A DNA stretch of 64,000 bases from Anaerohabitans sp964387285. Its GTDB lineage: Bacteria > Zhuqueibacterota > Zhuqueibacteria > Residuimicrobiales > Residuimicrobiaceae. Each line of letters begins with the position of its first letter. The first letter of the stretch is position 1. The notes under the pieces are model-generated. The model was given only the letters and a program-made list of their open reading frames with translations. It was not told the origin of the DNA and searched no databases. Below are positions 35,368 to 43,974 of this stretch, one piece after another. Position numbers and translations under genes: made by a program. The stretch spans positions 6,490-70,489 of the forward strand of contig CAYLWO010000019.1 of assembly GCA_964387285.1 (NCBI GenBank). Direction: 5' to 3'.

Positions 35368-37137
35368 ATGCAGTGGAAGCGGACTCATACGTGTGGAGAG
35401 TTGCGAAAAGAGGCGGAAAAGCAGACCGTTGTCATCATGGGCTGGGTGGATCGCCGCCGGGATCATGGTGGTCTGATCTTTATCGATTTGCGTGATCGTT
35501 ACGGCGTTACTCAGGTGCGCATCGATCCTGAATCAAAAGCCTATGAAGAGGCGAAAACACTACGCGGCGAATATGTCGCCGCTTTTCTGGGCCAGGTGAC
35601 GCTCCGGCCGGAAGGCATGTGTAATGAAAAGTTGGCTACCGGCGCCATTGAAGTGGTGGCGCAGGAGGTGGAAGTTTTAAACACGGCGAAAACGCCGCCT
35701 TTTCCCATCAGCAATGAAACGAATGTTTCTGAAGACCTGCGGCTGAAATATCGTTATCTTGATCTGCGACGGCCCGAAATGCAGAGAAACCTGATGATAC
35801 GTCATCGCACGGCGCAGATCGCCCGCAACTATTTGACGCAGCAACGCTTCATTGAGATTGAAACGCCGATACTCAGCAAAAGCACGCCGGAAGGCGCGCG
35901 CGATTATCTTGTGCCCAGTCGCATTTGGAAAGGCCGTTTTTATGCTTTGCCGCAATCGCCGCAGACCTATAAACAGCTGCTGATGATGGCCGGCTATGAT
36001 CGTTATTTTCAAATCGTACGCTGTTTCCGCGATGAGGATCTGCGTGCAGATCGGCAACCGGAATTTTCTCAGATCGATATCGAGATGTCATTTATTGATG
36101 AAGATGATATCATGACTCTGGTTGAAGGGTTGACCGCCGCCATCTTTAAGGAAATCTGGGATATTAACATTTCTTTGCCTTTGCCGCGTATTCCCTACAG
36201 CGAGGCTATGGCCTCCTACGGCAGCGACAAACCGGATGTGCGTTTTGGTTTGAAAATTATCGATATCACCAGTCTGGCCGGCGAAGGAGAGTTTCGTGCT
36301 TTTAAGGAGGCGGCAGCCAACCAGGGTCTGGTTGCCGGTCTGTGCGTCAGCGCCGGCGCTCGTTACTCGCGCAAGCAAATCGATACCCTTACGGAGTGGA
36401 TAAAAGCTCGCGGCGCTTCAGGCCTGGTGGCCATCAAGATCAAAGGCGACGATTGGGACAGTTCATTAAACAAATTTTATGGCGATGAACAGCGTCGCCG
36501 CATTATCGCAGCCATGTCGGCACAGGACGGCGACCTGCTCTTGCTGATCGCCGATAAGCGAGACGCAGCCTTGAGTCTCCTCGGCGCCTTGCGCCTGCAG
36601 ATCGCCGAGCAGGAAAAACTGATACCTGAGAACGAACTGGGTTTGGCGTGGGTTGTGGATTTCCCGCTTTTTGAGTACAGTGAAGAGGAAAAACGATATG
36701 TGGCGCGGCATCATCCGTTTACCTCTGCCAAGACCAGGGATTTAAATGATTTGATTCAGCATCCGGAACGCGTACAAGCCCGAGCTTATGATCTGATTAT
36801 GAAGGGCATGGAAATCGCGGGCGGCAGCATCAGGATTTTTGATACCGAAACACAGGCGCAAATGTTCCGCGCTCTGGGCATCACTGAGCAGGAAGCTCAG
36901 GACAAGTTCGGCTTTTTACTGGAAGCACTCTCTTTTGGGGCGCCGCCTCATGGCGGCATTGCTTTCGGTTTTGACCGTCTGATCATGATTTTGGCTGAAT
37001 GCCCGTCCATTCGCGACGTCATTGCGTTTCCCAAGACTGCCAGCGCCATGTCCCTGATGGAGAACTGTCCGGCTTTTGTGACGCCGGCCCAGCTGGATGA
37101 GTTGCATATCGGAGTCAAGGGCGATTTGTCGATATAA
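35368..37137 (+). CDS. aspS: Aspartyl-tRNA synthetase
   Basis: The start is ATG at 35368 (MQWKRTHTCGELRKE); the frame runs further up but only through the terminator. The 589-residue class II synthetase has the anticodon-binding OB fold (VVIMGWVDRRRDHGGLIFID), motif 2 (CFRDEDLRADRQPEFSQID), the bacterial GAD insertion (~residues 290-420) and motif 3 (AFGFDRLIMIL). It charges tRNA-Asp. Whether it also charges tRNA-Asn cannot be told from this window. Confidence 0.96.
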   Translation: MQWKRTHTCGELRKEAEKQTVVIMGWVDRRRDHGGLIFIDLRDRYGVTQVRIDPESKAYEEAKTLRGEYVAAFLGQVTLRPEGMCNEKLATGAIEVVAQEVEVLNTAKTPPFPISNETNVSEDLRLKYRYLDLRRPEMQRNLMIRHRTAQIARNYLTQQRFIEIETPILSKSTPEGARDYLVPSRIWKGRFYALPQSPQTYKQLLMMAGYDRYFQIVRCFRDEDLRADRQPEFSQIDIEMSFIDEDDIMTLVEGLTAAIFKEIWDINISLPLPRIPYSEAMASYGSDKPDVRFGLKIIDITSLAGEGEFRAFKEAAANQGLVAGLCVSAGARYSRKQIDTLTEWIKARGASGLVAIKIKGDDWDSSLNKFYGDEQRRRIIAAMSAQDGDLLLLIADKRDAALSLLGALRLQIAEQEKLIPENELGLAWVVDFPLFEYSEEEKRYVARHHPFTSAKTRDLNDLIQHPERVQARAYDLIMKGMEIAGGSIRIFDTETQAQMFRALGITEQEAQDKFGFLLEALSFGAPPHGGIAFGFDRLIMILAECPSIRDVIAFPKTASAMSLMENCPAFVTPAQLDELHIGVKGDLSI

Positions 37138-37182
37138 TTCGACAACTCTATGAAAAAAAAGACGTCTATAACACGAATATTC

Positions 37183-37211
37183 TTGACAATTACCCATTTT
37201 TTTATTAAAAT
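37183..37211 (+). promoter_or_regulatory. Strong sigma-70-type promoter for the lipoprotein/LysM pair
   Basis: A perfect TTGACA (37183-37188), a 17-base spacer and TAAAAT (37206-37211) give the best promoter match in the window. The leader to the ATG at 37335 would be ~115 bases, with a possible GGTGTG/CACACC pairing and a strong AAAGGAGGTG ribosome site. Confidence 0.8.
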
Positions 37212-37334
37212 GGTTTAAGGAGAGATACCGCTCATTACTATGGTGTGAACGCGTCTGAATTTCTAAGCAAATCATGTAACACACCGTACGAATTGAAGGT
37301 ATGAGTTTTTCATTTGAAAGGAGGTGTAGCCTTG

Positions 37335-37607
37335 ATGAAGCGATTCTCCACCACCAGTATACGGATTGCCGTATTTGTTATCATGATGATGGCGCTTGTG
37401 ATCGTCGGATGCAGCCGCGGTCCAAACGAAAAGCAGTTAAAGGCCCTGGAGGACACCAAAGCCGCAGCTCTGGCTGCTGAGCAGAAGTCCTCGGACTGTA
37501 ACACTGAGAAAGCCAACCTCGACAAACAGTTAGCGGAGCAGAAGCAAAAGCTCGAGGCGATGAAACAAGAAAAAGTCGCCGTTGAAAAGAGACTGGCTGC
37601 AATGTAA
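37335..37607 (+). CDS. Small Lpp-like coiled-coil lipoprotein
   Basis: ATG at 37335 fits the AAAGGAGGTG site ten bases before it; an upstream in-frame start at 37314 lies in that site. The 90-residue product has a lipoprotein signal (MMMALVIVGC) and then an unbroken Lys/Glu/Ala-rich coiled coil to the end. This resembles Lpp-type lipoproteins that fill the space between outer membrane and peptidoglycan. Promoter and ribosome site are both strong, so it is probably abundant. The next gene encodes a LysM protein with a related coiled coil, suggesting a shared wall-attachment job. Confidence 0.75.
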   Translation: MKRFSTTSIRIAVFVIMMMALVIVGCSRGPNEKQLKALEDTKAAALAAEQKSSDCNTEKANLDKQLAEQKQKLEAMKQEKVAVEKRLAAM

Positions 37608-37650
37608 TTGAAAACAAGAGTCTGAATTAAACCTTTACGGAGGGATTTAA

Positions 37651-38499
37651 ATGAAGTTCTCCAGCAAAGTTTTGCTCATTCTGACGCTTGCGCTTTCTTT
37701 TACGCTGCTGTTTGGTTCCTATGCGGCTGCAGCTGACAAGATGAGCATGGATGAATACAACGCTCAACTTAAAGACTGGCAGACCAGAGAAGCCAATGCA
37801 AAAAAAGCAGCTGAAGATTGCGCGAAAGGCGTTGCCACTGCAAAAACCGATATCGCCACAGCCAAAGCCGAGACCGATAAAGTTTGGGGCGAAATTCTCA
37901 AAGCGCTCGGAACCGATCAGGCCGGTGTGGATGCGTATCGCAATAATCTGAAGGCATTGGACGCTCAGGCCGACGGCCTGTTGGCCCTGTCGCCGGAAGA
38001 GCTGTTCAAAAAACGCGATGAATTGGCCGCCTTGGAAGCCAAACTCGCGGAAGCTAAAAAGAGTAAAATTTCGGTTCTAACCGAGATGCAGAACATGATT
38101 GCCGGCATTGAAGGCAAGATTGCGCAATTGAAAAACAAGATGCCCAAAGCCATGTATGATCCCTATACCGTGGTCGTTGGCGATTATCTGTGGAAAATTG
38201 CGGGCAAAAAAGACATTTATGCAAATCCCTATCAGTGGATGCGCATTTATTCTTACAACAAAGATCAGATCAAAGATCCGGATTTGATTTATCCGAAACA
38301 GGTTTTCAAAATTCAGCGCGAATGCGGTCCGGATGAGTACCTGGTGGCCAAAGGCGATTATCTGAAAAAGATCGCTGCTGACCCCAAAGTTTTGGGCGAT
38401 CCGACCAAATGGACCAAGTTGTACGAAAAGAACAAGGCCATTATCGGTGATGATCCGACGATACTGTATCCCTATACGGTGTTGGTGATCCCGCGCTAA
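37651..38499 (+). CDS. Exported coiled-coil protein with two LysM-like domains
   Basis: The 282-residue product has a signal peptide (residues 1-27, ending AAAADK). An Ala/Lys/Glu-rich helical region (~30-165) is followed by two LysM-like modules (YTVVVGDYLWKIAGKKDIYA with IYPKQVFKI, and EYLVAKGDYLKKIAADPKVLG with LYPYTVLVIPR). LysM binds peptidoglycan glycan chains. GGAGG precedes the ATG. It forms a two-gene unit with the preceding lipoprotein, bounded by the 37183 promoter and the 38561 terminator, and probably supports envelope structure. Confidence 0.85.
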   Translation: MKFSSKVLLILTLALSFTLLFGSYAAAADKMSMDEYNAQLKDWQTREANAKKAAEDCAKGVATAKTDIATAKAETDKVWGEILKALGTDQAGVDAYRNNLKALDAQADGLLALSPEELFKKRDELAALEAKLAEAKKSKISVLTEMQNMIAGIEGKIAQLKNKMPKAMYDPYTVVVGDYLWKIAGKKDIYANPYQWMRIYSYNKDQIKDPDLIYPKQVFKIQRECGPDEYLVAKGDYLKKIAADPKVLGDPTKWTKLYEKNKAIIGDDPTILYPYTVLVIPR

Positions 38500-38560
38500 G
38501 TCCGAAACCGTCTGCTGCGCAGATTGTTGTTGAGGATTTTTCTAGTATGTTTTGAAAACG

Positions 38561-38610
38561 ATACTCTCAATCCGGGTTGTTCTGCAACCAGGATTGGGAG
38601 TATTTTTTTT
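38561..38610 (+). terminator. Strong Rho-independent terminator
   Basis: A long stem (ATACTCTCAATCC..GGTTG, 38561-38579) pairs with CAACC..GGATTGGGAGTAT (38585-38603) around a 5-base loop, with only a few mismatches, followed by eight T. It ends the lipoprotein/LysM unit and lies just before phoH. Confidence 0.9.
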
Positions 38611-38647
38611 CCCACGATGCATTATCATAACGCACGAAATTCTAACT

Positions 38648-39643
38648 TTGAGAGCAGGCTTGGCCGGAAGAAATAAAACTGCTAAAGACGACAGCGAACG
38701 TCGTATCGTGATAAAGGGGATTGAACCGCTGGTGCTGTTCGGCGCACGCGACGCCAACATTCGTTTGCTGGAAGAGGAGTTGGATGCGCAAATTGTCGCT
38801 CGCGGTCAAGAGATTGTGCTGCGCGGCCGCGCCGAACAGGTGGCGCGCGCCGAACAGGTGATCAATGAACTGTTGTTCCTGGCTAATCGCAATGGTTTGA
38901 TTTCACCCGATGACATTCTTGCCGTGACCCGTTTGTCCGGTCTGGAACAAAAAAATCAGGAGCGTGACGAGACCGACTCGGAAAAGGTTATCGTTTATAC
39001 CAGGAGCGGATTCATCAAACCCCGCACCGCAGGCCAACAAAACTATTTGTCGACCTGCAGGCAAAATGATATCGTTTTTGCCATAGGCCCGGCCGGAACC
39101 GGCAAGACCTTTATGGCCGTTGCCGTTGCCGTCGCCGCTCTGCGCGATAAAGTCGTTGACCGCATCGCGCTCTGTCGTCCGGCTGTGGAAGCGGGAGAGA
39201 GCCTGGGTTTTCTGCCCGGTGATTTTCGGGAAAAGGTGGATCCGTATCTCCGGCCTTTGTACGACGCGCTCCATGACATGCTGCCGGCGGACAAGTTGAA
39301 AAGGCTCATCGAGACGCGCGTCATCGAAATCGTCCCGTTAGCCTATATGCGCGGGCGTACGTTGAACAACGCCTTTGTCATTTTGGATGAAGCCCAGAAC
39401 ACCACCATCCTGCAGATGAAAATGTTTTTAACCCGATTGGGCAACAATTCCAAAGCGATTATTACCGGCGACGTGACGCAGATCGATCTGCCGGAGAAAA
39501 TGGATTCCGGCCTGGTTCATATTCAGACCATTCTCAAAGGCATCGAAGGAATCGATTTTGTATATCTCACGGACCAGGATGTGGTTCGCCATCATTTGGT
39601 GAGAAAAATTATCAAAGCGTATGAAAAATCTCCTTCATCATGA
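38648..39643 (+). CDS. phoH: PhoH family ATPase
   Basis: The product (~331 residues) is a PhoH/YbeZ-type P-loop ATPase: an N-terminal KH-like part (PLVLFGARDANIRLLEEEL), Walker A GPAGTGKT (residues 147-154 from this start) and Walker B FVILDEAQNTT. These proteins act in RNA metabolism with YbeY, which is two genes downstream. The start is uncertain: there is no ATG in frame near the domain, and I chose TTG 38648 (TTG 38660 is an alternative), both with poor ribosome sites. The frame itself reaches back into the terminator, which cannot be coding. Confidence 0.88.
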   Translation: MRAGLAGRNKTAKDDSERRIVIKGIEPLVLFGARDANIRLLEEELDAQIVARGQEIVLRGRAEQVARAEQVINELLFLANRNGLISPDDILAVTRLSGLEQKNQERDETDSEKVIVYTRSGFIKPRTAGQQNYLSTCRQNDIVFAIGPAGTGKTFMAVAVAVAALRDKVVDRIALCRPAVEAGESLGFLPGDFREKVDPYLRPLYDALHDMLPADKLKRLIETRVIEIVPLAYMRGRTLNNAFVILDEAQNTTILQMKMFLTRLGNNSKAIITGDVTQIDLPEKMDSGLVHIQTILKGIEGIDFVYLTDQDVVRHHLVRKIIKAYEKSPSS

Positions 39644-39667
39644 TCCGTTGCGGCATGGAGGGGCGGT

Positions 39668-41974
39668 ATGAACAGTCTGCGTAAAAGATTGGAACGACTG
39701 ACCTCCGACTCGGCCGAAATGAGCGGATTGGTCTCCGCACAAAATGAATCGACCTGGTTCAGACAACATCAGCGGCAGATTTACGGCTTGTTCATTCTGG
39801 CTGCACTCGTCACTCTCATGTTTCCTTCCAGCACGACCTTTCAGCACGGCGATTTACGCGCCGGCCGCGTTTATATCGGACAGGAGATCATTGCGCCGTT
39901 CACTTTTCCGGTCAATAAAAGCGCTGAAGAGTATGCCCAGGATGTTCGGCGCGCCCGCAGCGCCATTGCACCGGTTTTTCAGCGCGACAGCAGCGTTGCG
40001 CCGGTGAAATTGCAAGCGGTGGAACGGTTGTTTTCCGACCTGCTTGAAGAACTCAAACGACCGACCGGCACTCTGGATGATTTGCGCATTTTTTTTGATA
40101 ATAACGGCGTGGCGCTTTCTGCGGATGATTTGTCGGTGCTGATGAACACCGCTGCCGGCCAGGCCGGCGGCGCTGAAAGACCGGGCGGTGTTCTGAGCGC
40201 GCGACTGACGAATTTGCGCACCATTCAGAACGCGGTTTCGTCTCTGCTGGAGAAAATGTACACCGTCGGCATCCTGAATGTCGAAAAGAGCAAATTGGAT
40301 CCGCCGCCGCTCAAGATTTCGGTTCGCGATCGTCGTGGAGAAATATTGGAAGACGCCAACTATTACCGCGGCCTTTTGGATGCGCAGGCCGGATATCTCG
40401 AGCAACTCCGAACCGAATTCGGCTTGAATGAAAACAGGGCCCGGCTGGCTTATAAAATCGGAGTTCATTTTTTAACAGCCAATTTGCATTATAACGCCGC
40501 AGAGACCAATTTGCGTCGCGAGGAAGCTGCTGCCAATGTTCCACTGGCCAAGGATCAGGTGCTGGCCGGGGAACGCATTATCGACAGCCATCAGCGCATT
40601 ACGGTAGAGCATATCGATAAACTCAATTCACTGACCGTAGCGCGCGCGGAACACAAGGAGGCTTCGGGACTGTGGTCTGATTTTATCTACAGCATCGGCA
40701 AGTTCTTCTTCTCGCTGCTGATCATGATCATTTTTCTTTCCTTTCTATATAAAACACGTCCGGTTATTGTTGAAGATGCTAAACAATTACTGCTCATCGG
40801 GGTGACGATTCTGCTCAATGCGGTGATTGTTTTTGTGGCCAACGAAACGGGATTGCCGACCTTGACGATCCCGGTGACGATGGGCGTGATCATCATTGTG
40901 GTTTTTTTTGACGTCTCCGTAGGCCTGATTTATGCCGTGGCCGTCTGTTTGCTCTTCGGCGCCATGCGCGGTCAGGAATACGGCATCACCTTTGTATCTT
41001 TTTTTGTCAGCATCTTTGCCATTCTTTCCGTAAGCCGGGTGCGCAGCCGACGATGGATATTGCGCGCCATGGGCATTATCATGGCAGCCTATCTCGTAGC
41101 TATTTTGGTGCAGGATTATCTGAATTACCTGTCGGTAAAAGAAATTTTTCGCGATGTCGGATTCGGGCTGATTAACGGTTTTCTTGCACCCATTTTTGCC
41201 TATGGATTGATCATGATCTTTGAGTATTGGTTCAATATGACCACTGACATGACCTTGCTCGAGTTGTCCGATTTGAATCATCCGGTGCTGCGCCAGCTGG
41301 CCCTGCAGGCCCCCGGAACTTTTCATCACAGCCTGATGGTGGGCAATCTGGCTGAATCGGCTGCGGAGGCTATCGGCGGTTATGGTTTGCTGGCGCGCGT
41401 GGGCGCTTATTATCATGATATCGGCAAGATGGAAAAGCCGGAGTACTTTGTCGAAAACCAGGCGCGGGGCCGCAATCCGCAGGAAAAACTGACGCCCACC
41501 ATGAGCGCGCTGGTGTTGCTCAATCATGTACGCCGCGGCGGCGAAATGGCCCGCGATTTGCGCCTGCCGCAGATCGTTGAAGCTTTTATTCATCAGCATC
41601 ACGGCACCAGCTTGATGAGCTATTTTTATCAAAAAGCCGTGGAGCAGCGGAAAGAAACTGTCGCAGACACCGAATTTCGCTATCCCGGTCCTCGACCACA
41701 GACTCGCGAAACGGCCGTGGTTATGCTCGCGGATGCCGTTGAAGCCACCTGCCGTACGCTGAAAGATCCTTCGCCCAATCGCATTCGACAAATCGTTGAT
41801 CATATTGTTGATGAACGCTTCCGCAGTGGCGAGCTGGATGCCTCGCCGTTAACCTTGCAGGATTTGTCCAAAATTTCCGACGCATTTTTTAAAATTTTGA
41901 ACGGCCTTTTTCATCGCCGCATCGAATACCCGCAATCTCCACTGACCGGTGACGAGTCCGAGGCGAAAAAATGA
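39668..41974 (+). CDS. pgpH: 7TM-HD phosphohydrolase, PgpH-type (c-di-AMP phosphodiesterase family)
   Basis: The 768-residue protein has an N-terminal membrane helix (~35-55), a large extracytoplasmic 7TMR-HDED region (~60-330), seven membrane helices (~335-510) and a cytoplasmic HD domain with HHSLMVGNLAE and YYHDIGKMEKPEYF. PgpH proteins cleave c-di-AMP, and the K+ transporter genes at 45370-47425 are common c-di-AMP targets, though no diadenylate cyclase is visible here. It lies between phoH and ybeY, the same order as in Firmicutes. GGAGGGG precedes the ATG and its stop overlaps ybeY. Confidence 0.93.
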   Translation: MNSLRKRLERLTSDSAEMSGLVSAQNESTWFRQHQRQIYGLFILAALVTLMFPSSTTFQHGDLRAGRVYIGQEIIAPFTFPVNKSAEEYAQDVRRARSAIAPVFQRDSSVAPVKLQAVERLFSDLLEELKRPTGTLDDLRIFFDNNGVALSADDLSVLMNTAAGQAGGAERPGGVLSARLTNLRTIQNAVSSLLEKMYTVGILNVEKSKLDPPPLKISVRDRRGEILEDANYYRGLLDAQAGYLEQLRTEFGLNENRARLAYKIGVHFLTANLHYNAAETNLRREEAAANVPLAKDQVLAGERIIDSHQRITVEHIDKLNSLTVARAEHKEASGLWSDFIYSIGKFFFSLLIMIIFLSFLYKTRPVIVEDAKQLLLIGVTILLNAVIVFVANETGLPTLTIPVTMGVIIIVVFFDVSVGLIYAVAVCLLFGAMRGQEYGITFVSFFVSIFAILSVSRVRSRRWILRAMGIIMAAYLVAILVQDYLNYLSVKEIFRDVGFGLINGFLAPIFAYGLIMIFEYWFNMTTDMTLLELSDLNHPVLRQLALQAPGTFHHSLMVGNLAESAAEAIGGYGLLARVGAYYHDIGKMEKPEYFVENQARGRNPQEKLTPTMSALVLLNHVRRGGEMARDLRLPQIVEAFIHQHHGTSLMSYFYQKAVEQRKETVADTEFRYPGPRPQTRETAVVMLADAVEATCRTLKDPSPNRIRQIVDHIVDERFRSGELDASPLTLQDLSKISDAFFKILNGLFHRRIEYPQSPLTGDESEAKK

Positions 41975-42429
41975 AACCGTTGTTCCCTCAATCCATCCGG
42001 ATTTTTAGCCGTCTGCACACGGATTTGCCGGAAGCGGAAATCCGTCGTCTGATCCAAGGCATGATGCGCCGGGAAAAGCGTTGGCCCGGTTATGAAATCA
42101 ATATTCATTTTATCGATAATACAACTATCCGAAAGTTAAAACGCAAATATTTCGGCATTCGTCGCATCACCGATGTCATTTCACTCGACTATTCCACCAT
42201 ACCCGGATTGCTGGAAGGCGAAATCTTTATCAGCGTGGAGACTGCTCAAAAACAAGCCATGCAATACGGCGTCGCTGAGGAACAAGAGCTGTCACGGCTC
42301 ATCGCGCACGGCATGCTGCATTTACTCGGTCATGACGATGCAAATGAAAAACAACGCGCGGCTATGAGCAGACTCGAAGACAGGATTCTGGCGCGAAAGG
42401 CCAGGTCGCGAAAGAGAAAAAGAACCTGA
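41971..42429 (+). CDS. ybeY: Endoribonuclease/rRNA maturation factor YbeY
   Basis: The 152-residue protein has the UPF0054 core (RRITDVISLDY, EGEIFISVETAQKQA) and the metal motif HGMLHLLGHDD. In E. coli YbeY the motif ends in a third His; here that place is Asp, a substitution also seen in Bacteroidetes-type YbeY and still able to bind metal. YbeY processes rRNA ends and takes part in ribosome quality control. It overlaps pgpH by four bases (ATGA). Confidence 0.92.
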   Translation: MKPLFPQSIRIFSRLHTDLPEAEIRRLIQGMMRREKRWPGYEINIHFIDNTTIRKLKRKYFGIRRITDVISLDYSTIPGLLEGEIFISVETAQKQAMQYGVAEEQELSRLIAHGMLHLLGHDDANEKQRAAMSRLEDRILARKARSRKRKRT

Positions 42430-42470
42430 CGTTGTCTCGGAATGCGGTCTTTATTAAAAGGAGAATGCTA

Positions 42471-43637
42471 GTGCAGAATTTACGATTTGATCTGCGCGAT
42501 TTATTCAGAGCGCCGCGTTTGGCCATTAGCCTGCAGAGAATGTGGATACAACTGCTGGGCATGTCAGTGGGCTGTGCGGTTTATTTTACTCTGACGTTCA
42601 TCAGCCTGTTTCTTCGCGGCACGAGCCCGGCAAAAGCGTGGCGGCAGGAGGGCTTGTTGCCCAACTATTTTGTGCAGACCACACCGGCGACCTGGTATAG
42701 CGATTTGGTTTACGCTCTGGCTGTTTTAGCTTTGGTGATCGCCTTTCTCCTCACCAACACCGCTGTGGCGCGCGCGGCCTATATGTCTCTGAAAGGAAAT
42801 CACTTTTATTCCTGGAAAGAGGCGTTCGCTTTTGCTTTTAACAAATTACGGTCTGTTGTATTTGCGCCGCTCTCCTTGTTGGTGTTGGGACTGCTCATCG
42901 TCGCCGGCTGCGCCGTGCTGGGCTGGATCGGCAGACTGCCCTATGTCGGCGCTCCGGGTATCGCCATTCTTACGCCGCTCTGGTTTTTAAGCGCCTTGTT
43001 CCTGATTTATACAATCATTGTGACGGTTGTTTCCGTATGGCACACTCCCGGCATTATAGCCGCCTCTGATGAAGACGCCTTTGAAGCGGTCTTTCAGTCC
43101 TTTTCGTTAACCTGGGCCCAGCCCTGGCGTTTGCTGCTTTACCAATTTGTCAATATGGCCATCACCCTAGGAGCCACGGTTCTGTTCGCCTTGCTGGTAA
43201 AAAACAGTTTGATGGTTATGAATGGGCTATTTGCATTATTCATGGGCGAGGATTTTATTGTCCTGGCCGGCAATGGCCAGGCTATCGTGCAAAATTTGCT
43301 GGCCGGCGGGCAAACCATCCTGGAGAGCCTCTTTGGCGGTTTTTTGGGGCAAATCTATTTTTCTAAAGTACATATCCTGCACGGGAGCAACGCAGATACA
43401 GCCGTTTTACTCTCAGGTTATTTTTACAGCGCCGGTTTGCTGTTTTTAGCCGGTCTTGTGTTCTCGTTCGGCTTTGCCTGTTCCGCGATTGGCAATTTGT
43501 TGAGTTTTTTAGTCCTGCGAAAACGTAAGGATGGTGAGAATTTGCTCGAACGGCGAGATCGAGAAGAGGAGTTTGACCATAGAACCGACGAGGAATTGCA
43601 CGACGGCCTCAATAGCACAAAAGGCGATTCAATATAA
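42471..43637 (+). CDS. Multi-pass membrane protein of unknown function
   Basis: GTG at 42471 is chosen because GGAG (42460-42463) is seven bases away; the ATG at 42465 would be too close. The 388-residue protein has about six or seven membrane helices (for example GMSVGCAVYFTLTFISLFL, LVYALAVLALVIAFLL, SLLVLGLLIVAGCAVLGWI and a last one near 330-350) and a charged C-terminal tail (KRKDGENLLERRDREEEF). No motif points to transport or catalysis. It follows ybeY by ~40 bases and could be in the phoH-pgpH-ybeY transcript. Confidence 0.75.
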   Translation: MQNLRFDLRDLFRAPRLAISLQRMWIQLLGMSVGCAVYFTLTFISLFLRGTSPAKAWRQEGLLPNYFVQTTPATWYSDLVYALAVLALVIAFLLTNTAVARAAYMSLKGNHFYSWKEAFAFAFNKLRSVVFAPLSLLVLGLLIVAGCAVLGWIGRLPYVGAPGIAILTPLWFLSALFLIYTIIVTVVSVWHTPGIIAASDEDAFEAVFQSFSLTWAQPWRLLLYQFVNMAITLGATVLFALLVKNSLMVMNGLFALFMGEDFIVLAGNGQAIVQNLLAGGQTILESLFGGFLGQIYFSKVHILHGSNADTAVLLSGYFYSAGLLFLAGLVFSFGFACSAIGNLLSFLVLRKRKDGENLLERRDREEEFDHRTDEELHDGLNSTKGDSI

Positions 43638-43731
43638 AAACAGGGCATGATTTTTGCAACTGTTAATTTAATTTTTTGCTGTGGTCGGTATTCGAGCAAA
43701 CTTGCGAAACAGAAGATCAGGAGGTCCTAAG

Positions 43732-43935
43732 ATGGTCTATGGCGTGTTAAAGGCGTGGGATGAACAAAAAGGCTGGGGTTTCATCAATACGCCTGAGGAT
43801 GAAGATATCTTCGTCCATGTCAGTGATCTGGATATTACTTTAAAGCCAGGGGATATGCGCGTTGGCATGCAGGTCAAGTTCGACGTGCGTCAAGACACAA
43901 AGGGGGCTAAAGCGGTGCGGGTGCGTAAAGCCTAA
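43732..43935 (+). CDS. Cold-shock domain protein (CspA family)
   Basis: ATG at 43732 follows a near-perfect AGGAGGT site (43719-43725). The 67-residue protein has RNP1-like KGWGFI and RNP2-like DIFVHVSDL of the cold-shock OB fold, which binds single-stranded RNA. It differs from E. coli CspA in the acidic loop TPEDED and Trp in RNP1. The ~94-base spacer before it is AT-rich and may be a leader; I see no clear promoter. Confidence 0.93.
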   Translation: MVYGVLKAWDEQKGWGFINTPEDEDIFVHVSDLDITLKPGDMRVGMQVKFDVRQDTKGAKAVRVRKA

Positions 43936-43974
43936 ACGTGTTGAATTTCTGGAAAACAGGAATTGCAGAAGAAA

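Noticed and set aside
40787..41803. 338-codon - strand frame opposite pgpH, and similar frames at 28658-29728 and 46754-47716
   Set aside because: Each is fully covered by a well-supported gene on the other strand and has no ribosome site or family signature.
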